The position numbers and the translations under genes were made by a program. A model generated the notes under the pieces. It had not been told where the DNA came from. It made no database searches and worked only from the letters and a program-made list of their open reading frames with translations. Positions 53,011-61,348 of a stretch of 64,000 nt of DNA are shown here, in pieces (the first letter of the stretch is position 1; every line of letters begins with the position of its first letter). Source of the stretch: CAVXEH01 sp963805305 (GTDB taxonomy: Bacteria > Chloroflexota > Limnocylindria > QHBO01); NCBI GenBank assembly GCA_963805305.1, contig CAWDTM010000007.1:1-64000 (forward strand), written 5' to 3'.

Positions 53011-53510
53011 GCCATCACCTCCGCGACCTCGGCCGAGACGACCTCGGCCGGCTCGACGGGTTCATCCGATTCGTCCGATTCGGGCAGGGCCACGGATGCA
53101 GGGTCGCCGTGCCAGCCCAGGGGACCGAGCGCCCGCACCTCCTCGGTGATGCGCGCCATCTCGTGGGCGAAGCGCTCGCCCTCCGCGGCGCTGGCCCAGA
53201 CCAGCTGGAACCGCTGCGGCTCGATGCCCAGCGCGGTGAGGGTCCGGCGCAGCAGCAGGAAGCGGCGCAGGCCCTTGTAGTTCTGCTCGCGGTAGTGGCA
53301 GTCACCTGGCCAGCAGCCGGAGACGACCACGCCATCGGCACCGCCGGAGAGCGCCTTGAGGACGAAGGTGGGGTCCAGGCGCCCGGCGCACATGAGGCGC
53401 ACCAGGCGGACGTTGGGCGGGTACTTGATGCGGGCCGTGCCGGCCAGGTCGGCCGCGCGGTAGCTGCACCAGTTGCAGGTGAAGCCGATGAGCACCGGTT
53501 CGAAGGTCAT
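53007..53510 (-). CDS. mvhD: MvhD-type electron-transfer subunit linking hydrogenase to HdrA
   Basis: A 167-residue protein with the MvhD [2Fe-2S] Cys pattern: GFTCNWCSYRAADLAG near residue 9, RLMCAGRLDP, and GCWPGDCHYREQNYKG. In methanogens this subunit bridges MvhAG and HdrA. Its last 25 residues are acidic and repetitive (ESDESDEPVEP) and are outside the family core. Overlaps HdrA and MvhG genes by 4 nt each. Confidence 0.9.
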   Translation of the reverse strand: MTFEPVLIGFTCNWCSYRAADLAGTARIKYPPNVRLVRLMCAGRLDPTFVLKALSGGADGVVVSGCWPGDCHYREQNYKGLRRFLLLRRTLTALGIEPQRFQLVWASAAEGERFAHEMARITEEVRALGPLGWHGDPASVALPESDESDEPVEPAEVVSAEVAEVMA

Positions 53511-55543
53511 GCCGGCACCTCCTCGGCCGCGGCGGGGACTGTGCCCGGGATCATGAGCAGCCCCTCGATCTGCTTGAGGATCTGCTCGTTGGAAAAGCCG
53601 GTACCGCTCATGGCACCCGCCGGGCAGGCGGCCACGCAGGTCCCGCAGCCCTGGCACAGCGCGGGGTTGACTCGGCTGACGTTCTCCGCGGCGAGGTAGT
53701 CGATGGCGCTGTACGGGCACAGGTCGTTGCAGATCCGGCACCCGGAGCAGCGCGCCTCGTCCACGGTGGCGCGGATGGGCTCCAGCGCCATCTCCTTCTG
53801 CTGGATGCGCCCGAGGATGCGGGCCGCCGCCGCGGCGCCGTTGGAGACGCTCGATGGGATGTCGCGCGGCCCCAGCGCACAGCCCGCGGCGAAGACACCC
53901 TCGGTCATGGTCGCGACCGGGTCGAGCTTGGGATGGCGCTCGATGACCCAACCGTCCGAGCTGCAGCCGATGCCAAAGAGCCGCGCCACCTCGGTGGCGT
54001 CGTGTGCCGGCTCCAGGCCAACCGAGAGAATGACCATGTCCACCGGGATGCGACGCTGGGCCGCGGCCAGGGTGTCCTCCACCTGGACGATGAGCCGGCC
54101 GTCCTCGGCGGCCTCCGCCGGCATGCGCAGCACGTCGGTCACCTCGGCGACGCGACCGCGGACGAAGGTGGTGCCCTCCTCCTCGATGCGCCGGTAGAAC
54201 TCGTCGTAGCCCTTGCCCGGCGTGCGCATGTCGATGTAGAACTCGAAGATCTCCGCGCTGGTGTGCTCGCGCACGAGGTGCGCGAACTTGAGCGACTGCA
54301 TGCAGCAGATGGCCGAGCAGTACTCGTTGTAGTTGCGGTCCCGGCTGCCGACGCAATGGACGATCGCCACCCGCTGGGGCTGCGTCACGCCGTCGCGCAG
54401 GACGATGCGCCCGCCGGTGGGTCCGGCCGCGTTGCTCATCCGCTCGAACTCGAGACTGGTGAACACGTTCGGCAGGCGGCCGTAGCCGTACTGCTCGATC
54501 CGCCGGGCGTCGAAGGTCTCGAAGCCGGTGGCGATCACGATGTTGCCCACCTCGACCTGGACCACCTCATCGGTCTGGGTGAAGTCGATGGCGTTGGTGG
54601 GGCAGAACTTCTCGCAGGCCTTGCAGGTGCCCTTCTCGAAGTAGACGCAGTTGTCGCGATCGAGGACCGGGAACTTGGGAACTGCCTGCGGGAACGGGGT
54701 GTAGATCCCCTTGCGGTAGCCGATGCCGGCCTCGAACTTGGTGTCCACGATCCGCGCCGGGCATTTCTCCTGGCAGATGCCGCACCCGGTGCACAGCGCC
54801 TCGTTCACGTACCGGGCCCTGTGACGGATGGTCGCCGTGAAGCTGCCCACGTAGCCGGAGAGGCCCTCCACCTCGCTCCAGGTGTGGAGCGTGATGTTGG
54901 GATGGCTCCCGGCGGTGACCATCCTGGGGGTGAGGATGCACGCCGCGCAGTCGAGCGTCGGGAAGGTCTTGTCGAACTGGGCCATGTGGCCGCCGATCGA
55001 CGGCTCCCGCTCCACGAGGTGGACCGGGAACCCGGCATCCGCGATCTCGAGTGCGGCAGTGATGCCGGCGATTCCGCCGCCGACCACCAGGGTCGCGGGG
55101 TTGATGGGGACCCGGTAGGGCTCCAGCGGCTCGTGCTCCGCGACGCGCAGGACGCCGCCGGCCACGACCGCCTTGGCCTTGGCGGTGGCGGCATCCTTGT
55201 CGGTGTGGACCCAGCTGACCTGCTCGCGGATCGAGACCAGCTCGCACAGGTAGGGGTTGAGCCCCGCACGCTCGCACGCGCCGCGGAACGTCTTCTCGTG
55301 CATGTGCGGCGAGCAGGCGGCCACGACGACCCGGGTCAGGCCCTGCTCCCGGATGTCCTCCTCGATGAGCTCCTGGCCCAGCGAGGCACACATGAACTTC
55401 GAGTCGCGGGCGACGACGACGCCGTGCGGGCCGAGCTTCTCGGCCGCCCAGTCGCGCACGGCCTCCACGTCCACCGTCCCGGCGATGTTCGTGCCGCAGT
55501 GGCAGACGTAGACGCCAATCCGCTCCTCGGAGCTGGCGGTCAT
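53507..55543 (-). CDS. hdrA: Heterodisulfide reductase subunit A (bifurcating flavoprotein)
   Basis: A 678-residue HdrA. The N-terminal VYVCHCGTNIAGTVDVEAV is followed by the FAD motif VVGGGIAGITAALEIADAGFPVHLVEREPSIGGHMAQFDKTFPTLDCAACILTPRM from about 152. Four further [4Fe-4S] Cys groups occur (CTGCGICQEKCP, CKACEKFCP, CSGCRICNDLCP, CQGCGTCVAACP). This is a standard full-length HdrA without an MvhD fusion. In methanogens its FAD splits electron pairs from H2 to ferredoxin and to HdrB. The acceptor disulfide in this bacterium is unknown, as CoM-S-S-CoB is not expected. Confidence 0.93.
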   Translation of the reverse strand: MTASSEERIGVYVCHCGTNIAGTVDVEAVRDWAAEKLGPHGVVVARDSKFMCASLGQELIEEDIREQGLTRVVVAACSPHMHEKTFRGACERAGLNPYLCELVSIREQVSWVHTDKDAATAKAKAVVAGGVLRVAEHEPLEPYRVPINPATLVVGGGIAGITAALEIADAGFPVHLVEREPSIGGHMAQFDKTFPTLDCAACILTPRMVTAGSHPNITLHTWSEVEGLSGYVGSFTATIRHRARYVNEALCTGCGICQEKCPARIVDTKFEAGIGYRKGIYTPFPQAVPKFPVLDRDNCVYFEKGTCKACEKFCPTNAIDFTQTDEVVQVEVGNIVIATGFETFDARRIEQYGYGRLPNVFTSLEFERMSNAAGPTGGRIVLRDGVTQPQRVAIVHCVGSRDRNYNEYCSAICCMQSLKFAHLVREHTSAEIFEFYIDMRTPGKGYDEFYRRIEEEGTTFVRGRVAEVTDVLRMPAEAAEDGRLIVQVEDTLAAAQRRIPVDMVILSVGLEPAHDATEVARLFGIGCSSDGWVIERHPKLDPVATMTEGVFAAGCALGPRDIPSSVSNGAAAAARILGRIQQKEMALEPIRATVDEARCSGCRICNDLCPYSAIDYLAAENVSRVNPALCQGCGTCVAACPAGAMSGTGFSNEQILKQIEGLLMIPGTVPAAAEEVPA

Positions 55544-56613
55544 GGCTGCACCTCCCCCTCCCCGGCGTCGGCCGGGGTTTCGGGCATGCGCGGCATGGGC
55601 AGCGCCGCCGAGCGTCGTGACGGACGCCGGGCGGGCGCCGGAGCGCCCTCCGCGGGCGGCGCCTCGGCGCGGCGCACCTGCATCCGGTTCAGCGCGTAGC
55701 GGGCGCTCACGATCTCGGTCCCCACCCCTGCCTGCTTTGGCTCCGCGCCGAAGGCGAGGGCCATGAGCTGGGTGAAGAACAGGATCGGCATGTGATACCC
55801 CGTCCCGAAGCGATGGTTCATCTCGGCCTGGTAAAGATCCACGTTCATCTGGCACATCGGGCAGACCGTGACGAGCATGTCCGCTTCAAGCCGGTCGGCC
55901 GCGTCGACCAGGCGCCGGATCAGCTCCAGCCCGGTGTCCGGGCTGATCTGGGTCATGTGCCCGCCGCAGCAATCGGTCCGCAGCGGGAAGTCCACGACAT
56001 CGGCGCCCAGCGCGGTCAGCAGGCGGTCGAAGTCGAGCGGATGCTCGCGAAGGCTCCAATGCCGGTCGTAGTCGGGCCGGGTGACGAGGCAACCCAGGTA
56101 GGGCGCCACCCGGAGGCCACGCAGCGGACTGACGACGCTGCGCTCGACGGCGTCGAGGCCCACCTCGCGCAGGATCACCTCAAGGAGGTGGCGCACCTGC
56201 ACCGAGCCCGGATCGTAGTGCAGCCCGCCGGCATCCAGCGCCGTGTTCACGGTGCGGGCCAGGGCAGGGTCGGAGCGCAGGGTGTAGTCGGTCTTGGCGA
56301 GGTTGAGGAAGCACGCCGAGCAGGGAGCCACCACGGTGCTGCTGCCATTGCGCTGCTGCTCCGCGAGCGCCAGGTTGCGGCCCACGAGGGCGTACGCGCG
56401 CTGCTGGCTGATGGCGAAGTACTCGAACGCTCCGCAGCAGTTCCAGTCCTCGATCTCCTCGAGGGTCAGGCCCAGCCGGTCGCAGACCAACTCCAGGGAC
56501 TCGCCATAGGCCTTGCCGCTCCCGTCCATGGAGCAGCCGGGGTAGTACAGGTAGCTCTTCGCCGATGCGGGTGTCGCCGTTGGCGCCGCGGCTGGCGCGT
56601 GCTCGACGGTCAT
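55540..56613 (-). CDS. hdrB: Heterodisulfide reductase subunit B
   Basis: A 357-residue protein with two CCG domains: YYPGCSMDGSG, DWNCCGAFEYF, VAPCSACFLNL; and APYLGCLVTRP, TDCCGGHMTQ, TVCPMCQMN. In HdrB these bind the two noncubane [4Fe-4S] clusters that reduce the disulfide. The last 45 residues are Pro/Ala/Arg-rich and go beyond the family core. It overlaps HdrC and HdrA genes by 4 nt each. Confidence 0.92.
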   Translation of the reverse strand: MTVEHAPAAAPTATPASAKSYLYYPGCSMDGSGKAYGESLELVCDRLGLTLEEIEDWNCCGAFEYFAISQQRAYALVGRNLALAEQQRNGSSTVVAPCSACFLNLAKTDYTLRSDPALARTVNTALDAGGLHYDPGSVQVRHLLEVILREVGLDAVERSVVSPLRGLRVAPYLGCLVTRPDYDRHWSLREHPLDFDRLLTALGADVVDFPLRTDCCGGHMTQISPDTGLELIRRLVDAADRLEADMLVTVCPMCQMNVDLYQAEMNHRFGTGYHMPILFFTQLMALAFGAEPKQAGVGTEIVSARYALNRMQVRRAEAPPAEGAPAPARRPSRRSAALPMPRMPETPADAGEGEVQP

Positions 56614-57224
56614 GCGGAGGCCTCCAGCTCGCCGGCGCGGTCCAGGATCGCGTTGAGCTGATCCACGTTCGCGATTCGGTGGATCCCGAACCCCATGCGG
56701 CCCTTGGCAAGCATGCTGATGCCGGCGGGCGCCATGCCCGGCAGGCGAAGGGGGTAGTGGCGCAGGTAGTGCCGGGCGACGAGCCCGATCTCGTAGCTGC
56801 GGCCGTAGCGGTGGATGTTGCTCACGAACGTGCGGGAGAAGTCCGGCGCGGCGGAACCGGGGGTCGTGCCCTCGCGGTCGGCCAGGGCCTTGAGGACGCC
56901 CATCACGTCGGGGATCCGGATCTCCTGCGGACAGCGGATGGCGCACAGGTGGCAGCTGACGCACATCCACGGCGTGTTCGAGTGGAGCACCGCATCGCGC
57001 ATCCCGGCGCGCACCATGGCGAACAGCTGGCGCGGGGTGTGCTCCATGTCCGCCGCGGACGGGCACGAACCGCCGCAGGTCCCGCACTGGATGCAGAGCT
57101 CCAACCGCGTCGGGGTCGCCGCCGCGGCCGTCACCTCGGAGAGAAACGCTCCGCCTGAGACCCGCGCCGGTGCGGGAGGCGTCGGCGCGGAAGCGCCCTG
57201 GTCCGTCACCGGGGTGGCGGTCAC
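56610..57224 (-). CDS. hdrC: Heterodisulfide reductase subunit C
   Basis: A 204-residue ferredoxin-type subunit. Two [4Fe-4S] motifs are ELCIQCGTCGGSCP and WMCVSCHLCAIRCP. A helical C-terminal part follows (RYGRSYEIGLVARHYLRHYPLRL). The GTG start is set by the GTGA overlap with the ACT gene stop, which also gives the expected N-terminus. It passes electrons between HdrA and HdrB. Confidence 0.9.
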   Translation of the reverse strand: MTATPVTDQGASAPTPPAPARVSGGAFLSEVTAAAATPTRLELCIQCGTCGGSCPSAADMEHTPRQLFAMVRAGMRDAVLHSNTPWMCVSCHLCAIRCPQEIRIPDVMGVLKALADREGTTPGSAAPDFSRTFVSNIHRYGRSYEIGLVARHYLRHYPLRLPGMAPAGISMLAKGRMGFGIHRIANVDQLNAILDRAGELEASA

Positions 57225-57628
57225 CGCGTCGCCCCCGCCATCTCGCTGAGCCCCAGCGCGCGCCGGGCCTGCGCTTCGTCGTCGACCGTGAAGGCCATCT
57301 CCATCACGCCCGGCCTTCGGCCGACGCACAGGGTGCCCAGGATGTTGACGCCCGATGCCGCGAGCTGTTCGGCCACGTCGGCGAGTCCGCCAGGCCGGTC
57401 CTCGACATCGACCATGATCGCGTCGCCTTCGATGAAGGAGTGTCCCAGGCCGCGCAGCACCTCGCGCATCTCCTGGTCGCAGCTGGGAACGATGAAGGCG
57501 CAAGCCAGCGGACCCGATCCCACGCACGAAACGTGCTGGATGTCGATGCCTCGCATGGCGAGGGCCCGGCTGAGGTGGGCCAGCTCCCCGGGGTGGTTGT
57601 CGAGCTGGATGACGAACTGTCGTACCAT
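57221..57628 (-). CDS. Tandem ACT-domain protein heading the hydrogenase operon
   Basis: A 135-residue protein of two ACT-like units: VRQFVIQLDNHPGELAHLSRALAMRGIDIQHVSC near residue 2, and IMVDVEDRPGGLADVAEQLAASGVNILG near residue 72. ACT domains bind small ligands, often amino acids, and regulate. There is no HTH and no enzyme domain. It is the first gene of the operon and is joined to hdrC by GTGA, so it should be made in step with the complex. A ligand-sensing regulator or stability factor is inferred. Confidence 0.8.
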   Translation of the reverse strand: MVRQFVIQLDNHPGELAHLSRALAMRGIDIQHVSCVGSGPLACAFIVPSCDQEMREVLRGLGHSFIEGDAIMVDVEDRPGGLADVAEQLAASGVNILGTLCVGRRPGVMEMAFTVDDEAQARRALGLSEMAGATR

Positions 57629-57878
57629 CGCCGCCTCCGCAGTACCTGTCGGGGAAACGGGTGATCGCCGCCTCGTGCCGACCGGTCGCCGCGGGCAGCC
57701 CCGGGTGGAGCGGACCACGGCCAGTCTCCGGCCCCGGCATCGGCGCCCGTAGTGCCGAACGACCCGTTCGGATCAGCCGTCTGACTCGGCCGACAGGCCC
57801 CTCGGCACTGCGCCGACGCGACCGATGCCTCCTACGGTTCCGGCGAAGACCGCATCGAACGAAACGAGGTGCCGCACC
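57629..57878. promoter_or_regulatory. Divergent control region of hydrogenase operon and hypA
   Basis: This 250-bp gap lies between the ACT gene (minus) and hypA (plus). It contains a perfect interrupted palindrome, CCGAAC-GACCC-GTTCGG, at 57755-57771. It is 127 bp upstream of the ACT start and 107 bp upstream of hypA, so one bound factor could control both. No clear -35/-10 pairs were identified. Confidence 0.45.
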
Positions 57879-58208
57879 GTGCACGAGGCAGGAATCGCCG
57901 TCCGGGCGCTCGACGCGGTGGAGGCCGCAATCCCCCGTGGGCGCGCGGAGGGTCCGCCCCGCTCGCTCTCGCTGCTCGTCACCGATCCGGCGCATATCGA
58001 CGTCGAGGCGGTGACCCTCCACCTGGAGATCGCCATCCTGGAGCGCGGATGGTCGGAGATTCCGATCGCGGTCTCGGTTGCGCCCGTCGTCTGCGGGCAG
58101 TGCGGGAGCTCCGTTCGTCCCGAGGGCGAGTGGCCCTTCTGCGCCACCTGCGGTGCGCCGCTGCCCGAGGTCGCCGGTTCGGGGATCGAGATCAGCGCGA
58201 CCTGGTGA
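57879..58208 (+). CDS. hypA: Hydrogenase nickel-insertion protein HypA
   Basis: A 109-residue protein. The start is the GTG at 57879, because HypA must begin with (M)HE and this gives VHEAGIAVRALDAV; GAGGTG lies about 8 nt upstream. The zinc site is VCGQCGSSVRPEGEWPFCATCGAPLPEV, two CxxC pairs, followed by GSGIEI. HypA delivers nickel to the large subunit together with HypB. No hypBCDEF genes are in the window; they must be elsewhere. Confidence 0.9.
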   Translation: MHEAGIAVRALDAVEAAIPRGRAEGPPRSLSLLVTDPAHIDVEAVTLHLEIAILERGWSEIPIAVSVAPVVCGQCGSSVRPEGEWPFCATCGAPLPEVAGSGIEISATW

Positions 58209-58220
58209 GGATGCCGGCCC

Positions 58221-58622
58221 TCAGCCGCCGGCGGACGGCTCGGGTTCGACGGGCAGCCCCGCTGCGGCCCAGGCGGAGAAGCCGCCGATGACATCCGTCG
58301 CGTCGTCGAAGCCCAGCGCCTGCAGGGTCGCCGCCGCCAGGCTCGACGAATAGCCGTCCGCACACAGCAGCACCAGCCGGTGCGCGCCGCCCGAAAGCCG
58401 CGAGTCGTCGTGGCCCGAGGTGGGGTCCGCCCGCCAGTACAGGACGGAGAGCGGCACGTGAATCGAGCCGGGAATGATCCCGCGCTCGCGGCGCGCCTCG
58501 GCACACCGCGTGTCGACGAGCAGCGCCCCCTGCGACTGCGCCGCCAGCGCCTCGGACGGGTCCAGGCGGCGCAGGCCGGACCGTGCCGTCTCGAGCAGCG
58601 TCCCGATCCTCTGGTGTGCCAC
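58221..58622 (-). CDS. Single-domain rhodanese-like sulfurtransferase
   Basis: A 133-residue protein, GTG 58622 with GAGGA 8 nt upstream. Features are GALLVDTRCAEARRERGIIPGSIHVPLSVLYWRAD and the active-site loop LLCADGYSSSLAAATLQALG (C-A-D-G-Y-S), then DVIGGFSAWAAAGLPV at the C-terminus. Catalytic Cys is present. It converges with hypA with a 12-nt gap. Confidence 0.88.
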   Translation of the reverse strand: MAHQRIGTLLETARSGLRRLDPSEALAAQSQGALLVDTRCAEARRERGIIPGSIHVPLSVLYWRADPTSGHDDSRLSGGAHRLVLLCADGYSSSLAAATLQALGFDDATDVIGGFSAWAAAGLPVEPEPSAGG

Positions 58623-58689
58623 GGGCCGATCCTCGTTCCTGGTGTGATGTTCGCGCGGCTTGATTGTTGCCTCGGCCGTCAAACCCTGC

Positions 58690-59895
58690 TCAGGTGACGC
58701 GCCGCGCCCTCGGGTCGATGCGGTGGTGCTCACCGGCGGCAACGAGCCGCCGCAGGCGGTCCATGGCGTCCCACACGTCGGTGAATCGGGTGTAGAGCGC
58801 CGGGAAGCCAAGCCGGATGATATCCGGGCGACGGAAGTCGGGTACCACCTCGGCCAGCTCGATGAGCGCCCGGCAGATGGGCCATGCATCGGTATGGCGC
58901 AGCGCGACGTGCGCGCCGCGGGCGGCGGGATCGCCCGGGGTTGCGAGCGCGAAACCCAGCGGCGCCAGCCACTCGTCGGCCAGGGCAGCGGCCAGCGACG
59001 TCAGGCCTCGCCCCTTGCGGGCGATCTGCGGCATGCCGGCGTCGGCGAAGAGGTCGAGCGAGGCGTCGAGGGCCAGGAGGCCCAGCACCGGCGGGCTGCC
59101 CGCCAGGAATCGTGCCGCGCCGGGCAGCGGGTCGTATCGGGGACCCATGGCGAACTGCTCGCGCTGGCCGAACCAGCCCTGGATGGGGCTGCGCACCTCC
59201 TCGGCGAGGGCGCGGCGCACGTAGAGGAACGCCGGTCCACCGGGGCCGGCATTCAGGTACTTGTAGCTGCAGCCGACGGCCAGGTCGATCGTCGAGCAAT
59301 CGATCTCGATGGCTCCCACGGAGTGGCTCAGGTCCCAGACCACCAGCGCGGGTGTGGACCGCGTGAGGGCGGCCATGTCGAGCGCCTCGCCGCTGCGGTA
59401 GTCGACCTGGGAGAGGCAGACGACCGCCGCATCCGGGACGGCCAGGGCGTCCGCGACCGAATCCGCGAGGACGAGCCGCCGCTGCCGCGCACCGGCGAGT
59501 CCTTCGAGGACGTAGCGATCGGTCGGGAAGTTGGCACGATCGGTCACGATGGCGCCCTCGCGCAGGTCGCACGCGGCGTGGACGAGCTTGTAGAGGTTGA
59601 CCGTCGTCGAGTCGCAGACCACCACCTCGTCGGGTTGCGCAGTGAGGCAGACCGATGCCAGCCGGTCACCGACCCGCGTCGGAAGGTCGATCCAGCCATC
59701 CCAGGCCTCGACCATCCGCTCCCCCCACTCGTCGGTCGCTTCGGTGATCGCCGTTGCCGCGGCCCGAGGCAGACGGCCCAGCGAATTGCCGTCGACGTAG
59801 ATGCGCTGCGGGTCGGCGATGACGAACTGGTCGCGGAAGCGGGCCAGCGGGTCCGTCGCGTCGAGCGCCTCCGCCTCCCCTCGATCGACGCCCAA
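58690..59895 (-). CDS. kynU: Kynureninase
   Basis: A PLP enzyme of about 401 residues. RIYVDGNSLGRLPRAA lies near the N-terminus, then GWIDLPTRVGDRLASV, the PLP-site VWDLSHSVGAIEIDC, and SYKYLNAGPGGPAFLYV with Lys212 as the Schiff-base residue. It cleaves L-kynurenine to anthranilate and alanine. The start is uncertain: TTG 59895 lies 12 nt after the stop of the upstream gene and gives the expected N-terminus; longer frames overlap that gene. The neighbour is a ferritin-like VioB-type protein. Confidence 0.88.
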   Translation of the reverse strand: MGVDRGEAEALDATDPLARFRDQFVIADPQRIYVDGNSLGRLPRAAATAITEATDEWGERMVEAWDGWIDLPTRVGDRLASVCLTAQPDEVVVCDSTTVNLYKLVHAACDLREGAIVTDRANFPTDRYVLEGLAGARQRRLVLADSVADALAVPDAAVVCLSQVDYRSGEALDMAALTRSTPALVVWDLSHSVGAIEIDCSTIDLAVGCSYKYLNAGPGGPAFLYVRRALAEEVRSPIQGWFGQREQFAMGPRYDPLPGAARFLAGSPPVLGLLALDASLDLFADAGMPQIARKGRGLTSLAAALADEWLAPLGFALATPGDPAARGAHVALRHTDAWPICRALIELAEVVPDFRRPDIIRLGFPALYTRFTDVWDAMDRLRRLVAAGEHHRIDPRARRVT

Positions 59896-59906
59896 CGCCT
59901 GCCCCG

Positions 59907-61241
59907 TCAGCGGGCGGCGGCCAGCCGGTCGGCCTGCGCCCGCAGCGCATCGGTGACCTTGGCCAGCGGCATCATGAACGTGGGCACGCACTGGTCGCGG
60001 CAACGCGTGGCCAGCTCGGCGACGTCGCGCAGCCGCTCTTCCATGACCACCCAGGCGGCCTCCCGATGCGGCAGGAGGTAGTCGACCGCGTAGAAGAGCT
60101 CGAACCCTGCGCCGGCCATGAGCCCCGGATGCTCGGGGCCAATGGGTAGCCGCGATACGAGCGAGCCGAGCGGCTTGATGGCGGTGTACATGAGGGTCAC
60201 CGCGACGTCGGCAAGGACGGACAGCTGCTCGTCGGACTCATCGGTGTGGGCGAAGTAGCGCGACAGGAGCTGGAGCACGATCTCGTACGTCGCGTTGAAG
60301 AGGTCCATGGCCCGCGCCGTGAAGCCGTCGGTGATGATGGGGACCTCGATCCCGCTGTCGGGCGGGCGGACGTAGGCGGGCGCCACCGCGCGCGTCGGCT
60401 CGAAGGAAGGATCCGCCGCCCGCTCCGCGAGGTAGCCCTCGAGGATGGCGAGCAGCTGACCGAAGTGCGCGTCGTGCCAGTCGCCGCGGGCCCCTTCTCC
60501 CTGCTCCACGATCGTCTCGATGGCGGCCTGCGCGGTCGCCACGTCCGTGACCGGGATCAGCTCCTCCCAGCGGAAGTGCTCCTCGTCGGCCTGGGCCGAG
60601 CGGGGACCGATGAAAAGGCGCTCCGGGCCAAGCTTCTCGGCAAGGTGGGCGATGCCCTCCTGGATGGACCGGTACAGGTGGCCGATGGTGGCGAAATCCT
60701 GCAGGTGCGGACCAATCTCGTCCTCGATGGCCGCCGGGAGCGGCGTCGCCTCGCCCAGGGCGGCGAAGCCCTCTGCGTCGTCCATGGCCATGCCCTCGGG
60801 ACGCTCCAGGTACGCGAAGTGGCGGAGCGCCGCCTCGCCGAACGGTACGAGCGCGATCTGGATGCCCGCGGGGTAGCTGCGAGCCGGGAGGGGAAAGTTC
60901 GGCCTCGCCAGCCGGGGCGCCGCCCCGACGGCGGTGAGCAGGTTCTGGACGAGCGCCAGGTGCAGCATCTCCTGCGCGCCGATGTGCATCAGCTCCTTGC
61001 GCCAGCGCTTGACGGCGGTGAGCTGCTCCGGGGTGATGCCCTCCTCCTCCTTCTCCTTCAGCGAGAAGGCCGCATACAGGTACTGGCACATCACGAGGTG
61101 CTCGAGCTCGGCCGCCTTGCCCAGGGTGTAGACCAGGGCCTCGCGGTGCTCGAGGAGGATGGGTGCCTCCGGATCCGCCTCGCCACGCGTCGCGAGGACG
61201 CTGGTCAGGGCACCGGTGCTGGAACCGCCTTGCCAGGACAT
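59907..61241 (-). CDS. Ferritin-like VioB/iminophenylpyruvate dimer synthase-type protein
   Basis: A 444-residue protein. Its first 200 residues form a ferritin-like helical domain with metal-ligand Glu/His: AAELEHLVMCQYLYAAFSLKE near 42, and ELMHIGAQEMLHLALVQNLL near 83. EGIAHLAEKLG and DEEHFRWEEL follow. This resembles the PF12902 domain of VioB and StaD, which act on indole imines in violacein and bisindole formation; free-standing members also occur outside such clusters. It is followed at 12 nt by kynureninase, so the pair probably handles tryptophan- or anthranilate-derived compounds. Confidence 0.75.
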   Translation of the reverse strand: MSWQGGSSTGALTSVLATRGEADPEAPILLEHREALVYTLGKAAELEHLVMCQYLYAAFSLKEKEEEGITPEQLTAVKRWRKELMHIGAQEMLHLALVQNLLTAVGAAPRLARPNFPLPARSYPAGIQIALVPFGEAALRHFAYLERPEGMAMDDAEGFAALGEATPLPAAIEDEIGPHLQDFATIGHLYRSIQEGIAHLAEKLGPERLFIGPRSAQADEEHFRWEELIPVTDVATAQAAIETIVEQGEGARGDWHDAHFGQLLAILEGYLAERAADPSFEPTRAVAPAYVRPPDSGIEVPIITDGFTARAMDLFNATYEIVLQLLSRYFAHTDESDEQLSVLADVAVTLMYTAIKPLGSLVSRLPIGPEHPGLMAGAGFELFYAVDYLLPHREAAWVVMEERLRDVAELATRCRDQCVPTFMMPLAKVTDALRAQADRLAAAR

Positions 61242-61348
61242 GGGCTGCTGCCTCGCTGCTCGGGGGGTCGGGGGTCGGGGGAAGAGGGCGGCGCGAGCAG
61301 TCTACGCCGCCGGATGCCGGCGCTGCCACGCCTGTGTATGCTCGGTCG

